64,000 nt of DNA from Sporodiniella umbellata (Eukaryota; Mucoromycota; Mucoromycetes; Mucorales; Rhizopodaceae), in the NCBI GenBank assembly GCA_025677835.1, contig JAIXMR010000008.1, positions 310,001-374,000 of the forward strand, written 5' to 3'. The translations under genes and the position numbers were made by a program. The first letter of the stretch is position 1. The number at the start of each line of letters is the position of its first letter. Below the pieces are notes generated by a model that was not told where the DNA came from, searched no databases, and worked only from the letters and a program-made list of their open reading frames with translations. This document shows positions 1 to 11,776 of this stretch, one piece after another.

Positions 1-735
1 TTTAGAAAAAACCGACAAACCAAAACTCCTGATAACTAATAAATATAGAAAAAAGCCATTCCTATTAGATTGGTTTTTTCCCCCGTAATAAGCTAGTCCT
101 TTGGGCTAGTATGTGTGCGCACTTTTTTTAGAAGATTTGATAAGTGAGCTGTCGCATGTTGATCCTGCGTTTTTTCTTTTGTTTGATGTGAAATCCAGCG
201 TCTTTTCCTTTGCTTGATCAGCACAGGTAGTTGATCGCCAGAAAAATCTGGATAAATCGCGATTTCAGTATTTGATGCTTAGACCAAGAGAGTGGGGGGA
301 GAGTTGTGCTCCCCCCTCACAGAGCCTAAAACTGAGCTTTGATTGGCACGATGAGCGCCGGATATTTCAAATCCCTCTATTTTTGCAAAGAGTCCTGCAC
401 TTCTGAGCTTATCTGTGTGTGTAATTCGAACGTTTTGGATACTATTGGAAGAGTAGAAGGTAAAAGAACAAACTGAGATGAAAAAAGTAGCGGGGAAAAG
501 CCACACGACTGTCTAAAAATGGAAAGTAATTCCAGCTAGTTGGACTTTTAGTGAGAGTGCATATTTAAACTACAAATCGCTATCGTGAATACTTTTCTAG
601 GAGAATCGAGTTTTTTCTAACGATTTCTCGATTTTCATCAGTAGCAAAGGAGCTTAAATTTAAAGATTTTTCTTTATATATAAAAAGGATTTTGTTTTGA
701 ATTTATAATTTCTCTATTCTACCTATTTTGTAAAA
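1..735. other. Left-edge non-coding stretch
   Basis: No supportable gene. The stretch is AT-rich and probably holds the promoter and 5' leader of the small gene that starts at 736. The short minus-strand reading frame at 279-506 has no recognisable domain and no splice context, so I do not call it. Confidence 0.5.
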
Positions 736-984
736 ATGAACAGCTCTTCCACTACACCCTCAAGCACTATTCATACAAACGCTTCAATGCTTGCCTCTAC
801 TTCAAATGAACTTAAACTTAAAGAAGAAGATTTTGTTCACTATCATGATGCTGAATCCAACTTCTGTAAATATTGTGGTGTTGACATTACCTTATTTGTG
901 TAAGTAAAATTCGCTTGAAATCAAAATTGCTTTTTTACTAATTTATCTTCGTGCAGTCATGAATTTTGGTGCAGACTTGGCTAA
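736..984 (+). CDS. Tiny Cys-containing protein (unknown)
   Basis: Two exons are proposed, 736-899 and 957-984, separated by a 57-nt intron with a GTAAGT donor and a TGCAG acceptor; the product is 63 residues. The first half is Ser/Thr-rich and disordered. The second half has a CKYCG motif followed after splicing by HEFWC, so C-x2-C and H-x3-C could form a small zinc knuckle, but a 4-ligand site that ends only a few residues before the stop is unusual. Without splicing the frame stops at once at the donor. I do not recognise the family. It is convergent with the Sel1-repeat gene, whose stop lies 265 nt downstream. A missed downstream exon is possible. Confidence 0.35.
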
Positions 985-1249
985 AAACAAAAAGCAAAAA
1001 AAAAAAAAACTAAAGCTCACGCTGCGATATTTATTTGACACCCTACACAAGATACCCTCATTTAAATCAGACAAACATATCAGCTTTTCAAAAAAAAAAA
1101 AAAAAAAAAGTTCAAAAGCGACAACTCGTAAAACAAAAAACAAAACAAAACAAAACCATTCGATACCCACTTTTCAATATCTGTATATATAATAAACAAT
1201 TTATCTCAAATATGAAATACAAAACATAGAAACGAATTGTAACTTTTAT

Positions 1250-3017
1250 TTAATCGTACTTGGACTTCCATATCCAAGAGTTTCCCATAATGCCTTGACC
1301 TTGCTTATCTGCCTTACGATAGTATTTGGCGGCCATTCTCAAGTCTTTTTTCACACCATGGCCATTATAATAACAATGACCAAGGTCATTCTGAGCGTCT
1401 GCATCATTCAAATCTGCAGCTATTTTAAAATAATAAACAGCTGTTTCCTTGTTTTTCTTACACTACAACGGTAATGATAATAAGTATAATGCTAGTAAAA
1501 AAATATCATTTCAAATCTTACGCCCCAGCCATGTCTAAAAGAGACACCCAACTCATAAATTGCCATAATAAGCTCCCCTTTTGAGGCAGATTTGTTGACA
1601 GTATTTGAAAAGCTTTCCAGATCCTCAACTGCGTGCTCTGCTGCCTTTTGAAGATATTGAAAAGCAAGGTGCTCATTCTTTTTGCAGCCCTAACGATTAT
1701 AGTCAGTCCCTGTTTCTCTTTGTATGTCACATACCCATCCATGACGAACAGAAACACCGTATAGAAACATAGCTATAGGTAGACCCATTTCAGAAGCTTG
1801 TTTGAACATGGATGTAGCTTGTTCCAGTTTGCCTGCCTCATGGAATTTGATGGCTTCATGAACTAAACGTTCTGCTGGATTGTCAGGCTGAACAGACTGT
1901 TTTTTGTGCTGGTTCATGTTTACTGTTAGATTTACAGCTTCGTTTGATAAAGGTGAAGAAATCATAGAAGTAGGCAAAAGTGCTGTATTAGACGATGAAG
2001 GAGTAATAGGCGAACTACTATAGGGAGAAAGTCCATGTGGTGAATAAGCGCTGTGAGCGGATCCAGGCGTACTTGATCCAGGCGTCATTTGTGTATCGAG
2101 ATGGCTCATAGACGATGTACGAGAAGGCGTAGCAAAAGCATGGCTAGGTGAGGAGGAAGAGCGTATAGGTGTAGGTGGAATTACAAGGGGTGTAAGTGGA
2201 GGTTTTGGCAAACGTGTACTACTTGCGCTCGAGCTAGGAGCAATATTTGCATTCACAACTTCCTCCTTAGTTTGAGTTTTTCTGTTCTGCGGTACAGGCT
2301 GTAAAAAAAAATTATCAGGATGTTCAGGTATGATTGATTCACAAGTTTCTACAAAAGCTCTTTGCATTTTTAAAGGTATCTGTGCAACGTATTGGACATT
2401 TGATTTAACGCGCTTTGGTTTGCAAAAAGTCTGTATCTGTGGATTAGGAGTGTTTTGCTGACTAAAAAAAGAGACGTTGAGTGCTGGTGATGTAGGCGAA
2501 GTAGCAGTCCGTTCGTTTGCCGCATCAATCACAAATGTAGCTTTGTTAGGCTCTATAATATACTTCAGCATTATCACCTACTTTTGTGTATGTTACCTAT
2601 GTAAACATCTCTAGCAAATCCGCAGCTGTGATCCTGAATTCCATAATACTGAGTGGTTGTAGGGTCGATGAGCGACTCTCTACCGTAGTCTGTTGGTCTC
2701 TCTAAAGAGGATGTCCTTGTAGGCTGATTTTTTTTTAAGATTAATTAATTCAAAAATTAATTTTTTCTGTTACTTGTTTCCAACTGCGATCTGTTGTCTA
2801 GAAGAGGCTATGAGTAAAACTACTCGTTTATGACACTAGTATAGAATAGACATACGTGATAGTCTTCTGGTGTAGGCTGTGGTATTATTCTTTTTTTTAA
2901 AAAAAAAACAAATTAGTACTATAAGAATAGCGATTGATATTACCTTGAGTTTGGAGTAAGATATTCAAAGGAGTCATTAGTACTGTCTTGGTGGTTATTG
3001 TATGTATTTTTAAACAT
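1250..3017 (-). CDS. Sel1-repeat (SLR) protein, DSF2-like
   Basis: Six exons on the minus strand: 3017-2944, 2876-2856, 2715-2597, 2552-1735, 1689-1522 and 1462-1250, giving 470 residues. The introns are 44-140 nt with GT-AG ends, including a 44-nt intron at 2596-2553 that repairs an apparent stop. The N-terminal 270 residues are low complexity, rich in Ser, Pro and Thr, with many SP/TP dipeptides that look like proline-directed kinase sites. The C-terminal 170 residues hold Sel1-like repeats, recognisable by the recurring pattern A-x3-G-x3-RHGWG and by ALDLN-type helices; HGWG occurs twice and NGHGV once. Sel1 repeats are protein-interaction solenoids; fungal homologues include DSF2-type and Chs4/Skt5-type regulators. 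The extended disordered N-terminus favours the DSF2 type, but the exact orthologue is not settled. Confidence 0.75.
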
Positions 3018-5633
3018 GAAGGAAAGGAAAGGGAGAAAAAGAGAGAAATGTTAAAGGAAAGACAAGTTAAAAAAAGAAAGGGAAATGGAAAGAAAAAATT
3101 TTTAGCAATATAAAAAAATAAACGATTAGAAAACTGAACACTCGCAATATGGAAAAGGGAAATGACAATGCCCTTTTTAATCGTGTAATTTATGTACTAC
3201 ACTAACTCAATATTAATTATTTTTAGACTAGGTTTGTTACAATGAGGCTCATCGTTTATAACTATCAATGCGAAAGACAGATTCTATTGTTATTGCGCTA
3301 GGTATATCTTCATTTACCACAACGACTATTGTATCCTGTTTACTTCATATGGATAATACCGGGATTTAAAACCGCGCCCAACAAGTAATAAATGTTAATT
3401 ATTATGTAGCCGGCCCTTGTTCTCCTTTTAAGCACCTTACAAAGGCAATGATCGACCTAAATTTACCAAAAGGCCTTATAGAGAAGCTATTTTTAATAGC
3501 TTTTACCCAAATGAGTAGTGTCTCACAATTTCAATTTATTTTTAAATAATAACATAAAATAGCCATATCAACAGGAGCAAAAACTACAGGTAGTTTTTTG
3601 AATGCTAATTTTGCCTTTACCTAGATATGTAGGCAGAGTTGCATGTAATTAAAAAAGAACAAAGAAAAAGTATCCATTTCAGTTGCCTGGCATATCTATT
3701 AATAAGGACAAACCTCAATGGCATCCCACCTCAATTTTAAAAGGCGCCTATTCAAAATGAAGAAACAGAAGATAGCGACAATATAATACATTTGTTTTTT
3801 GCATAAGTATATCCCTTTCCCTTTAAATCGATGTACAGTTGGTTCTCGCAAACAAGTATACTGGTAACGAGTTGTGCCCTTCGTGTCTTTAAGTTTTTGA
3901 ATCACAACTAATATACATTTATTCCCAGCGTTTTGACAAAACTACCATCGGCTGTTTAAATTGTTTTGTGTATATCCATTGCAGTATAAAAAACCGACTT
4001 GAGTACATATATATATATATATATATATTATTCATTCGTTAAAAAACACAATGTACATACTTTTCCGTTAACTGTATGTGTCTTTTCTTATACCAATCGG
4101 GTATCATTTATAAAAATATCAAGAAGTCAACCATGTTCCGATACATTAATAGGAGCTTTTTTGTGTGCACTTTTCTTAGATGTCTCAGCGAAATGGAAAG
4201 CCAAACCAGTTACGCTATAACTAGGTAAAGAGACTCCAATTTTTGTATTATAAACACTCGCTTTACTCTACAAGAAGAAACAAAAAATTCTCCCGTGATA
4301 TCTGAAGCCCTTCTTTTAAGTAATACTCCTTTATCGAAGAAGACTAGGGACTTGAAAAAGAAGAGCAACAAACAACATTTCTAAAAACAAAACAAATAAA
4401 GTATATCCATATTGAAGTTTTAGATGTGACAAAAACAATTTTTTATTCCAAGAGAGTAACCGATTCTTAGAAAAGTCTTAAGTTGAAAGATCAACAATAG
4501 TTGGGGGTTTTCATACCAAACGCTGCTGTTGATACAGTAAATGTGACTTCACAGACCAAATCTGTCAATTTGAATGAATTTAGTCTTGCAACTTACTTTC
4601 TTTCTTCGAAAGTATATCCCAGTATTTAAGTGGCTTTCAGGGCGCCCCCAGCTGACAGAGGTGCTTTTACTAAGAGCTCCACTGAATTTAGATGACAGTC
4701 GTTCATCCTTCCCCTTTGTGGCTACTTGAATTTGTTTGTATATTTTACTGACGCTGTAGCTATAATACCTACCGACGTGTTGTATTCAGATTTTTGCGAA
4801 ATTATCGCATTAAATTCAAAAAAGTCTCTACTGTATGCCAATGCCTTTTTTTTTGAAGCCAAAGGACCTCAGGGGGAATAGAGAAACGCCAATAACCAAA
4901 TGATACTTAAGTGATTGAAATTTATAATTACAAGACTAAGCACGTTGCAAAGCGCGATTGTATAATAAGGATACATAACAAGCTTTGTGTTTGCTTTTTC
5001 TAAAAAAAAAAGAATACGAGGTATCGCCTCATAATTAGCCATGTAGTTTTTTAGAGAAGACTATAGCACCAATTAATAGCAGAACCTGAGCAATGGTTCC
5101 AATAAAGACCAAACTGTTTCAAATTCGAAAAAAAAAAGAAAAAAAAATAAGGATATTGGGACAATGTGAAAAGCTATCACTAGAGGGTACATTTGGCATT
5201 AATTGAAGTAAAATCGTCGCACAATGGCTGCTACTATCAATGAGTATGTGACATCTTAGCTCATAGTCTAATACTATCATTAAACAATACATTTAAGGCT
5301 GAAAAGCTATCAATTCTTACACTATACCTGTCCTATTATGAAACTTACTTGAATGGTTTCAAACAGAGATAAAAATGACTGCTGCTGCTGTTGACCTCTC
5401 TGCCACAACATACTCTTGTTTTAGTAGAATTTTGCTCCTTTCTTTCAAGGATTTCTGCTTTTTATTTATTTACTATTTTAGCTCTTTACTTCCATATATA
5501 TATATATGTTTTTTTATGTGAAGAATTGGTATGTAGTTTGTTCATATTACTCTCCAAATTAGATTACCCTCAAGGTATATCGTTTCTATTTTAGGACTAG
5601 TCGTTTAATATGTTACATCAGTATCAAAATACA
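3018..5633. other. Long intergenic spacer
   Basis: 2.6 kb of AT-rich DNA without a convincing gene. It holds an AT microsatellite near 4007. At 5224-5600 on the plus strand there are coding-like fragments (an ATG with MAATINE, then after a possible intron a 24-codon open stretch, then a hydrophobic stretch), which might be exons of a very small protein, but I could not join them with convincing splice sites. Confidence 0.45.
4007..4028. repeat. (AT)11 microsatellite
   Basis: An uninterrupted alternating AT run in the spacer. Similar runs lie at 9684-9708 (inside an intron of the HIBCH-like gene), 12651-12671 (intron of the aminopeptidase gene) and about 25587-25609 (spacer). Confidence 0.9.
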
Positions 5634-6923
5634 CTAAGCAAGCATACTTTGTCGTTTAAGAGCATGTGATCTTTGGGGAATAAATCGAAGAGAAGATAGT
5701 GAATGTCCAATCGAAAAGGACATTCGTTTTTTACTTTTTTCTTCATCTAGAAGCGAGGACTTTTCATTTATAATGGTATTATTTGCTTCTGTTTGTTGAG
5801 AATGAGGTTTTGTACACTGACTGATGGACATAAGCGTCTTTTCAAGACGACCTGTCAGATTAGAAACATCGCCTTCATAACAATGTTGCTCTTCGCCTAA
5901 TTTATCAATTTGAGGACAATCAATGCCCTCGTAAATGCTTTGGCGCTGAAGCTTTTTCAAGAAAACAGAAGGTGTAGAACTAGTAATAAAAGTAGACTGC
6001 GGTCTATCTATTTTTTTTGAGCGTCTGTGCGATATAGCTCTCTCTTTTGGATTTGGGCACTCTACTATTGCAGAAAGATTTGAAGTTGAGTTTTTTTCGT
6101 TTCTGAAACAAGACTCTCTAGAAAGAGCACTTTCAGGCGATTTTTCGTGTACTAGATGTTTGTCTTTTGAGTTACTGGAGATGTTGTTGTCCTTTTTATT
6201 TGAAGATAATCGACCGATTGAGCTGTTCCATAAAAATCGCGAGCTTTTCGAAGCATCTGAAGGGAGTACAAACGGTTTAGAGCTGACGTCGCAATAAAAA
6301 AACTCTGATATGTTTGAAGGTTGGGAATAGCTTTTACTTTGTCTCTTGCTGGAAGGAGCATTAGAAGGTAATATTGTTTTTTTGAGAAAAGCACTAAAGG
6401 ACTTTTTAGGTACAGGAGGCGTCCTACTAAATTCATAAGTTGGACTTGTCAAAATACTCTTTCTTTTGTTTTGAGTATGAGGAGCTGAGTTGCTTGATCT
6501 AAGCTTTCTATATTGAAGAAATCTCTCTAACAAAAAAAGTTGAATAGCTTAGAAACATATATGTCTATATTAGTATCTATCCCACTCACAGCGCCCATTA
6601 CCTTCTGTTAACTGCAACGGTGGCCCTTTTTTCTTGTTGCTTTTTATCCAATTTTTTAGTGGACTACTAGTGTCCATAAGCTCTGAATACTTCATCTGAT
6701 ACATGTATGTTCTTTCCTCTTTAGACATAATTAATGACGTAGTGCTTGCTGTGAGAATCTGGTGTTCGTCACATCGCAGTGGATGTTTCTGATCTTGTTC
6801 TATATAAACATTTACTTCAGAACCTTTTAAAAATAGCTGCTCTGCTTCTTTTAGGTCGCTGTTTTGGTTGTACACTTTTATTCGAGATACACTGCTTTTA
6901 TCTTTTTTGCCAGGATACAACAT
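5634..6923 (-). CDS. Basic, Ser-rich protein of unknown function
   Basis: Two exons, 6923-6602 and 6526-5634, joined across a 75-nt intron (GTAATG donor, TTAG acceptor) give 404 residues. The start chosen is the ATG at 6923; the frame is open a little further upstream without an ATG. The first 100 residues are mixed charged and could fold; the rest is rich in Ser, Lys and Arg with many potential phosphorylation sites (RRSKK, KKRMS, RSHALKRQS) and no membrane segment. I see no catalytic motif. The composition suggests a phosphoregulated scaffold or regulatory protein, which is inference only. It stands alone between two wide spacers. Confidence 0.6.
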
Positions 6924-8430
6924 GCCGTAAATACTGGTGTTTTTTTCTTTCAATTATTTTGTACTTCAACTTTAAGTGATAAGGGAGCGAGTAGTTCTAG
7001 TTAAATAAACGGAAGTAAAGCAGAAAACTATAGAAGAAAGGGAAAAAATAAGCAAAACCAATTTAGGTGTCCTTATTTTCGGTAAATCAGTGCTCTCCTT
7101 AATTTACCAAGCTATTACTTGAGTCATTGTCATACAGTTTTGTTTCCTAAGCAATACCCCTTCAATTCTTTTGGGTCCAAGGAAACCTCCTGGTCTCCTG
7201 CATTAGCCCCTATCTATGAACAAGTTTACCAATTAAGGAAGAGAAGAGTAATAGAACCTGTAACAATGGATGAGTTAAAGACAATGCCTTAGGTTACAGC
7301 TGGGTTTCATAATAGCTATTTGATTTTTCAGAAAATGGAGCTATTCAAAGACTTAAAACTTGACTGTAGTATAGGGTATAGTACTGGAAAACCGAAAAAA
7401 TAAATAGCACTGTTTCTTCTATTTTCAAAAAGAAAGCTATTGGTATTTCTCCTTTGGAATACAGTCTGCCTGAAAACAGCGTTTTTTATTTTGTTTTTTT
7501 AGCTTTCTCCTCATTTAAGTTAATGAGACGTGTGCAATTTTTTGTATAAAAAAGCGAAATACAGTATACTAGATATATGTCCGATTGACAATATCTGTTA
7601 CTCAAATAACAGTAAGTCTTTTTATGCGACATATCATATAATGACGGTGTAGTTATATATGCTCTGAAAGGAGATAAAAACGGAAATTCATTAAAAAAAA
7701 AACTAACGAGAACGTCTGTTAACTCTTAAAAGTATTGTTTCGTACTTTGTAAGGGTTGGAGAATAACAAAAACGTGATCTCATAACGTTTGTTTAGATTT
7801 GTTCACTACTACCAGGTTTTACAGCAGTTTTTTCATTCATAAATAAAAACTTTTTCACACCTTCTTGTTTTCTTGCTGTATAACAAAGGACGGAAATAAG
7901 AATAAAAAAAAAACAGACAGATTAAAGCTTAATTTCAAAGCAAACTGCCAAACCGAATTAATATAACCAGTATTTTATTAAAAGTTTAAGGTTTACACGC
8001 TATGTAATAAGCTTTTCAACTTCGGAGATTTAAGTATTGACGCAAGGAAGCAAATAACAAAAGCCTTTAAAAAACGCGAGGAGTAGTAATCAAGCAACGG
8101 TAAAAAAAGGTAGTTGCATACTTGATTGACTGGTAAGAAAACGCTTGGTAAAAATGAAAACGGTTTATCCAAACTCTTTGGCACGTCAATTGTCTCCTCG
8201 ATGTCTATGCTTTTTAAAAATAGTGCTTTATCAGAAAAATAAGGTTCACATAAAAGGATACTCCTATTAAGCCTTTAGCTTCCCATTTATATGTAACGGT
8301 TAAATATAATGTATTTGATATGATCATGCTGTTTGCTTTTTTTTTTTTTGACAAGGAATCTGTTGATAAGTGCGATAGTCGTGCATTAATATACGTATTT
8401 GGGCCAAACAGAGAATTGGAGGAAAGCTTT
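6924..8430. other. Spacer with a possible small gene
   Basis: 6924-7792 shows no gene: AT-rich, no conserved frame. 7793-8230 on the minus strand holds protein-like fragments that are listed separately as a doubtful gene. Confidence 0.4.
7793..8230 (-). CDS. Doubtful small spliced gene (membrane protein?)
   Basis: Minus-strand fragments look coding. One runs at about 8230-8120 (contains IDIEETIDVPKSLDKP and ends near PVNQ before a GTATGC donor). The next, after a TTAAAG acceptor, reads FVICFLASILKSPKLK. A last one at about 7880-7793 follows a pyrimidine tract and TATACAG and ends GSSEQI at a TAA. The introns between them are plausible in length, but the phases do not all agree and the first exon is not found; it would lie inside the 3' exon of DPH4. 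Treat this as a hint rather than a model. Confidence 0.2.
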
Positions 8431-8966
8431 CTACTCATCTTCCAAAACTTCATAAAGTACTCGGATTTTAAGAGAGCAATTATTACAACCCACAATATCA
8501 ATCCCGTCTTCCATATCGCTTTCAGTAATTTCATAAACTCCTGAACAACGACATTCTAAAAGAAAACTTTTGTTCTCCTCAGAATAATCCATATCGTCTA
8601 AATCGACTTCGGCGCCAATGGCAAGATCTTGTTTGTTTCTTTGACCTTAAATACATGGGCGTGATGAGTGATTTAATTGAAACATCAGATGCTTATAACA
8701 AACTTGCAAGTTCAACGTCGTATTTCTTCCGACTTTCAATGTTTCTTAGGATCTCCCAAGCCTTTAGAACCTGTTGAGCTTTACCGCCATTGCCGATGTC
8801 TGTTGATTTATCAGGATGATACTGCTTTGCATTAAGAAAGGTTGCTTTTTTTTTTTTTTGAAGTTGAGTTGAGCCTTACTTCTAATATTAATTGATGGAA
8901 TTTTTGTTTTATTAAGTCAGTAGAGGCAGTTTCGCTAACTCCCAGTACTTCATAATAGGTGAGCAT
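8431..8966 (-). CDS. DPH4: Diphthamide biosynthesis J-protein DPH4/JJJ3
   Basis: Three exons, 8966-8880, 8824-8704 and 8645-8431, give 140 residues, the usual size for this family. The N-terminus is a J domain: YYEVLGV, then the invariant HPD formed exactly at the first splice junction (LILE joined to QYHPDK), then the helix ending RKKYDVEL. The C-terminus is a CSL-type zinc finger with CRC and, 24 residues on, CNNCSL, which gives the domain its name. Dph4 supplies electrons and co-chaperone help to Dph3 and Dph1-Dph2 in the first step of diphthamide formation on elongation factor 2, in the cytosol. The second intron uses a GTTTGT donor. The middle of intron 1 contains a run of A residues. 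Confidence 0.9.
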
Positions 8967-9007
8967 TATGGGTTAAAAAAAAGTCGTAAAACAGAGTAAA
9001 AGAATGG

Positions 9008-9683
9008 CTATGGAGTGGCTTTTTGCGGATGCTGAAATGAATCGTCCCATTGGATACCATCTTCTGTCATAACGGTTTTTCGTGCAAGTATGTCCAATAC
9101 CTTTTCTTTGACACCCCATTTTCCTTTGTGGCCATTGACAAACCAGGACACGATATCTTCTTCGGCCTTTAATCTACCTTCTAGTTTGAATTCGGGGCCC
9201 TCTCCAGTAATCGCTAGCCGGAGTTCTTCCTCTGTTGGTAGAGAGTACCTGGAGTAAGGATAGTGCTTAAGATCCTTTTTTATAGGAAGTGTGAGATGAT
9301 TGGGTGCATGCTGTGAAAAATAAAGCTGTTCTATGTCCTCCTCCAATATATCCTTTATATTTGGTGGACTCCACACAGGTTTCCTTCTTGGTTTGTTCAA
9401 GAAGGCTGCCTGGACTCCTTCATGAAAATCCCTTGTGACTAAAAATTTTTGAATGAGATCAAACTCCATATTCAAACAATCGACCAGCGATAGCTTTTGC
9501 GCTTTTCTCAATGCCTTTAGTGTAACTTTTAAACTTGTTGGGGATACTGATAATAACTTTTTTTTAGTTTCTCGAGTCCATGTATTAGGCTTTTCTTTTT
9601 CCAAAGCATCAACTATCTCCTCCAATGTATCAAAGGCAAAACATCTGTAATTTACCATTATATCAATACAAGAACATGTACAC

Positions 9684-9718
<35 letters not shown>

Positions 9719-10881
9719 CATTTTTCTTGTGGCGCTCTTATTTTACCTATCTATCATTTGACGAACGTTTCTTGGTATTCCGATATGTGTTACTTCTTTA
9801 TGCTCAACAAATTTTTCCAAGACTCTCTGTATGATTTCATGCTCGGAAGATTCCAAATCAATCAGCTTTTCTTCTAAAGCTGGGATTCTAACTGAGGGAA
9901 TATAGTGAGTCGCAATCCCTGAGAAACTGTTATAGGGTGGTTGTTAGCAATTGAGATAACCAAACTTTGCGTGCTATTAATTTACAAAGTATCGATTCCT
10001 TCCAGTCTATTCCCAGTGAGTGCTAGATATGTTCCTACTTCTCCGTCCATTCGAGACAAATAGAAGCTTGATCCGGAATTTAAAAAGGCCCCTAAGCTGG
10101 TTTCGGGCAGAGCAAATATTGTTTTCTCTGTGGCTATTCTAAACGGCCCATGTACAAATAAGCCCAGGGCTCCTCCTACTTGTTGGTTTAAGAACAGGTT
10201 GTATACAAAAACAGAAATTGAACTTCTTACATGCATATCCGTCTAATATTGTGATATACGGTGTTTGTAATGTCGCAATCATTTGAACTAAGCTGAATTT
10301 CTCTTCAAAAAAATGTAAGGTATCCGGGTCTTTTGCCTTTGCTCTATTCAAAACGTCTACTTTTGTTAAGCATATGATACACATTATGACAATTTTGTCA
10401 TAAAGTACTACCTAATATATCGTCCCCCACACTGAATTTTCCTTCACCGGAGCCTTTCATTAAAATCACTTTGGCAAGGGCCGAAAAATCCCACGCTTTC
10501 AGTTGCGGGCTAATATTCCTTATCATGCTCAGATTCAATGCATTCAGCTTTTCTGGCCTATTGAGTACGAACATACGGGCACCAGATCTTTTTTTGTGAA
10601 GGATGTGTGTCTGATGATTAGTAATAAAGAAGTCGCAGGTCAATAGATAGGCGCTTTTCAAGTTGTGGTAAGCCTTACCTCGGTTAATTCCTCTTCAAGG
10701 TAATGCTCAGCCTCTGTGGAAACCTAATCTAAGAAATGAGCAAAAAGGTAAAAATAAAATAAAGAAGGATAATTGAAAGAGAACCATATTTTACATATCT
10801 GGAACTGATATACGTGCCAGGTTTTATTGTTGAATTTAGCCTTTGTAATCCTCTATATCTAAACTGTATCAAGCGGTTCAT
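9008..10881 (-). CDS. Mitochondrial HIBCH-like hydrolase (crotonase fold)
   Basis: Seven exons on the minus strand: 10881-10795, 10711-10679, 10610-10412, 10359-10231, 10178-9986, 9926-9747 and 9644-9008; 445 residues. The first exon encodes a typical mitochondrial presequence (MNRLIQFRYRGLQRL, Arg-rich, no acidic residue). The body follows 3-hydroxyisobutyryl-CoA hydrolase, the valine-breakdown enzyme: LNRPEKLNALN, GGALGLFVHGPFR, LPET, DGEVGTYLALTG, GIATHYIPS and a C-terminal ECH_2 region. Two catalytic-loop motifs differ: the family's GGD is VGDD (10412-10440) and the FPDVGGS loop after LPET reads FLNSGSS, so the conserved Asp is Asn (codon 10078-10080) while the Glu of PET is kept (10102-10104). 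It may be a paralogue with changed chemistry. Intron 6 carries an (AT)n run. Confidence 0.88.
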
Positions 10882-11776
10882 ATTGTTGACCTATTGGAGA
10901 CGGAAGAAAGGGAGTCAAATGAAAAAAAAAAAAAAAAAAATGAATGAGATAATTTGTGAGACACTCGTGGATCACGTTGCTGAAAAAAGTCCAGTGTATT
11001 CAAGAGATGGGCCGGTTTTGAAGTACCGATGGTCTTCGTGCTTTTTCTTGATAGATACTCTGAGAAGGAATGCACAGTGGCTATTCTAGCCTTAGATGTA
11101 AGTAAAGGAACAGAGTAAGAAAACAAAAGCCTTGCATATTTTCTTAAAAGAGTGAAATGTAAATACTTTTAAAGTAAAAGCTATTCTCTATTTGATTTTC
11201 GCTTTAGATTGCGTTCGGATATTTCCGTAAAACGTTTAGTATGTACTTTTGGGAATTAGCGTACAAAAGACAACACTTCTCTATATCAATCATAAGAATA
11301 AAAAAGAAAAAGCATTTCTTCTTTTGTGTGCAGTACTCTTAAGCAAGCGTATATTCCTACAGACAAGAGATGCGATTCTCCAAACTAAGTATTCACATGC
11401 TAGCTTCTTTGTTTACGTCTGTCTTCGGAAAAAATAAAACAATGTATATTTCTGTCCGTTTCTGTTGCTTTGATTGGTGATTTGCAAATGGAAAAGTTCG
11501 GACTATCTGTCTATACATACAGAAAGCATATATGTTAAATCGTACTTGCCTTTTCTGCTGAGAAACGTTTGCGACTGCCTCAAGTATACTTCTGCAATTC
11601 CAACAAACCTTATAAAAAAAAGTATCGTCCAATACAGTATGTGCTTTGGAGTGATTGTAGGCAACGAAATTTACTTTAAAACATAATGGCTTCACGCCCC
11701 TCTTAGGTCAGTTGTTTATAAAGCATGGAAAAAAAAAAAAAAAAAAAGCACGAAGTGAACATTTTATTTTAAACTT
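10882..11776. other. Intergenic spacer
   Basis: Nothing supportable. It contains the 5' side of the HIBCH-like gene, an A run at about 10921-10939 and another at 11728-11747 just past the 3' end of the aminopeptidase gene. Short reading frames here have no domain or splice support. Confidence 0.5.

Noticed and set aside
9684..9708. (AT)n runs as replication origins
   Set aside because: They are inside introns or spacers with no other origin-like feature; simple microsatellites explain them.
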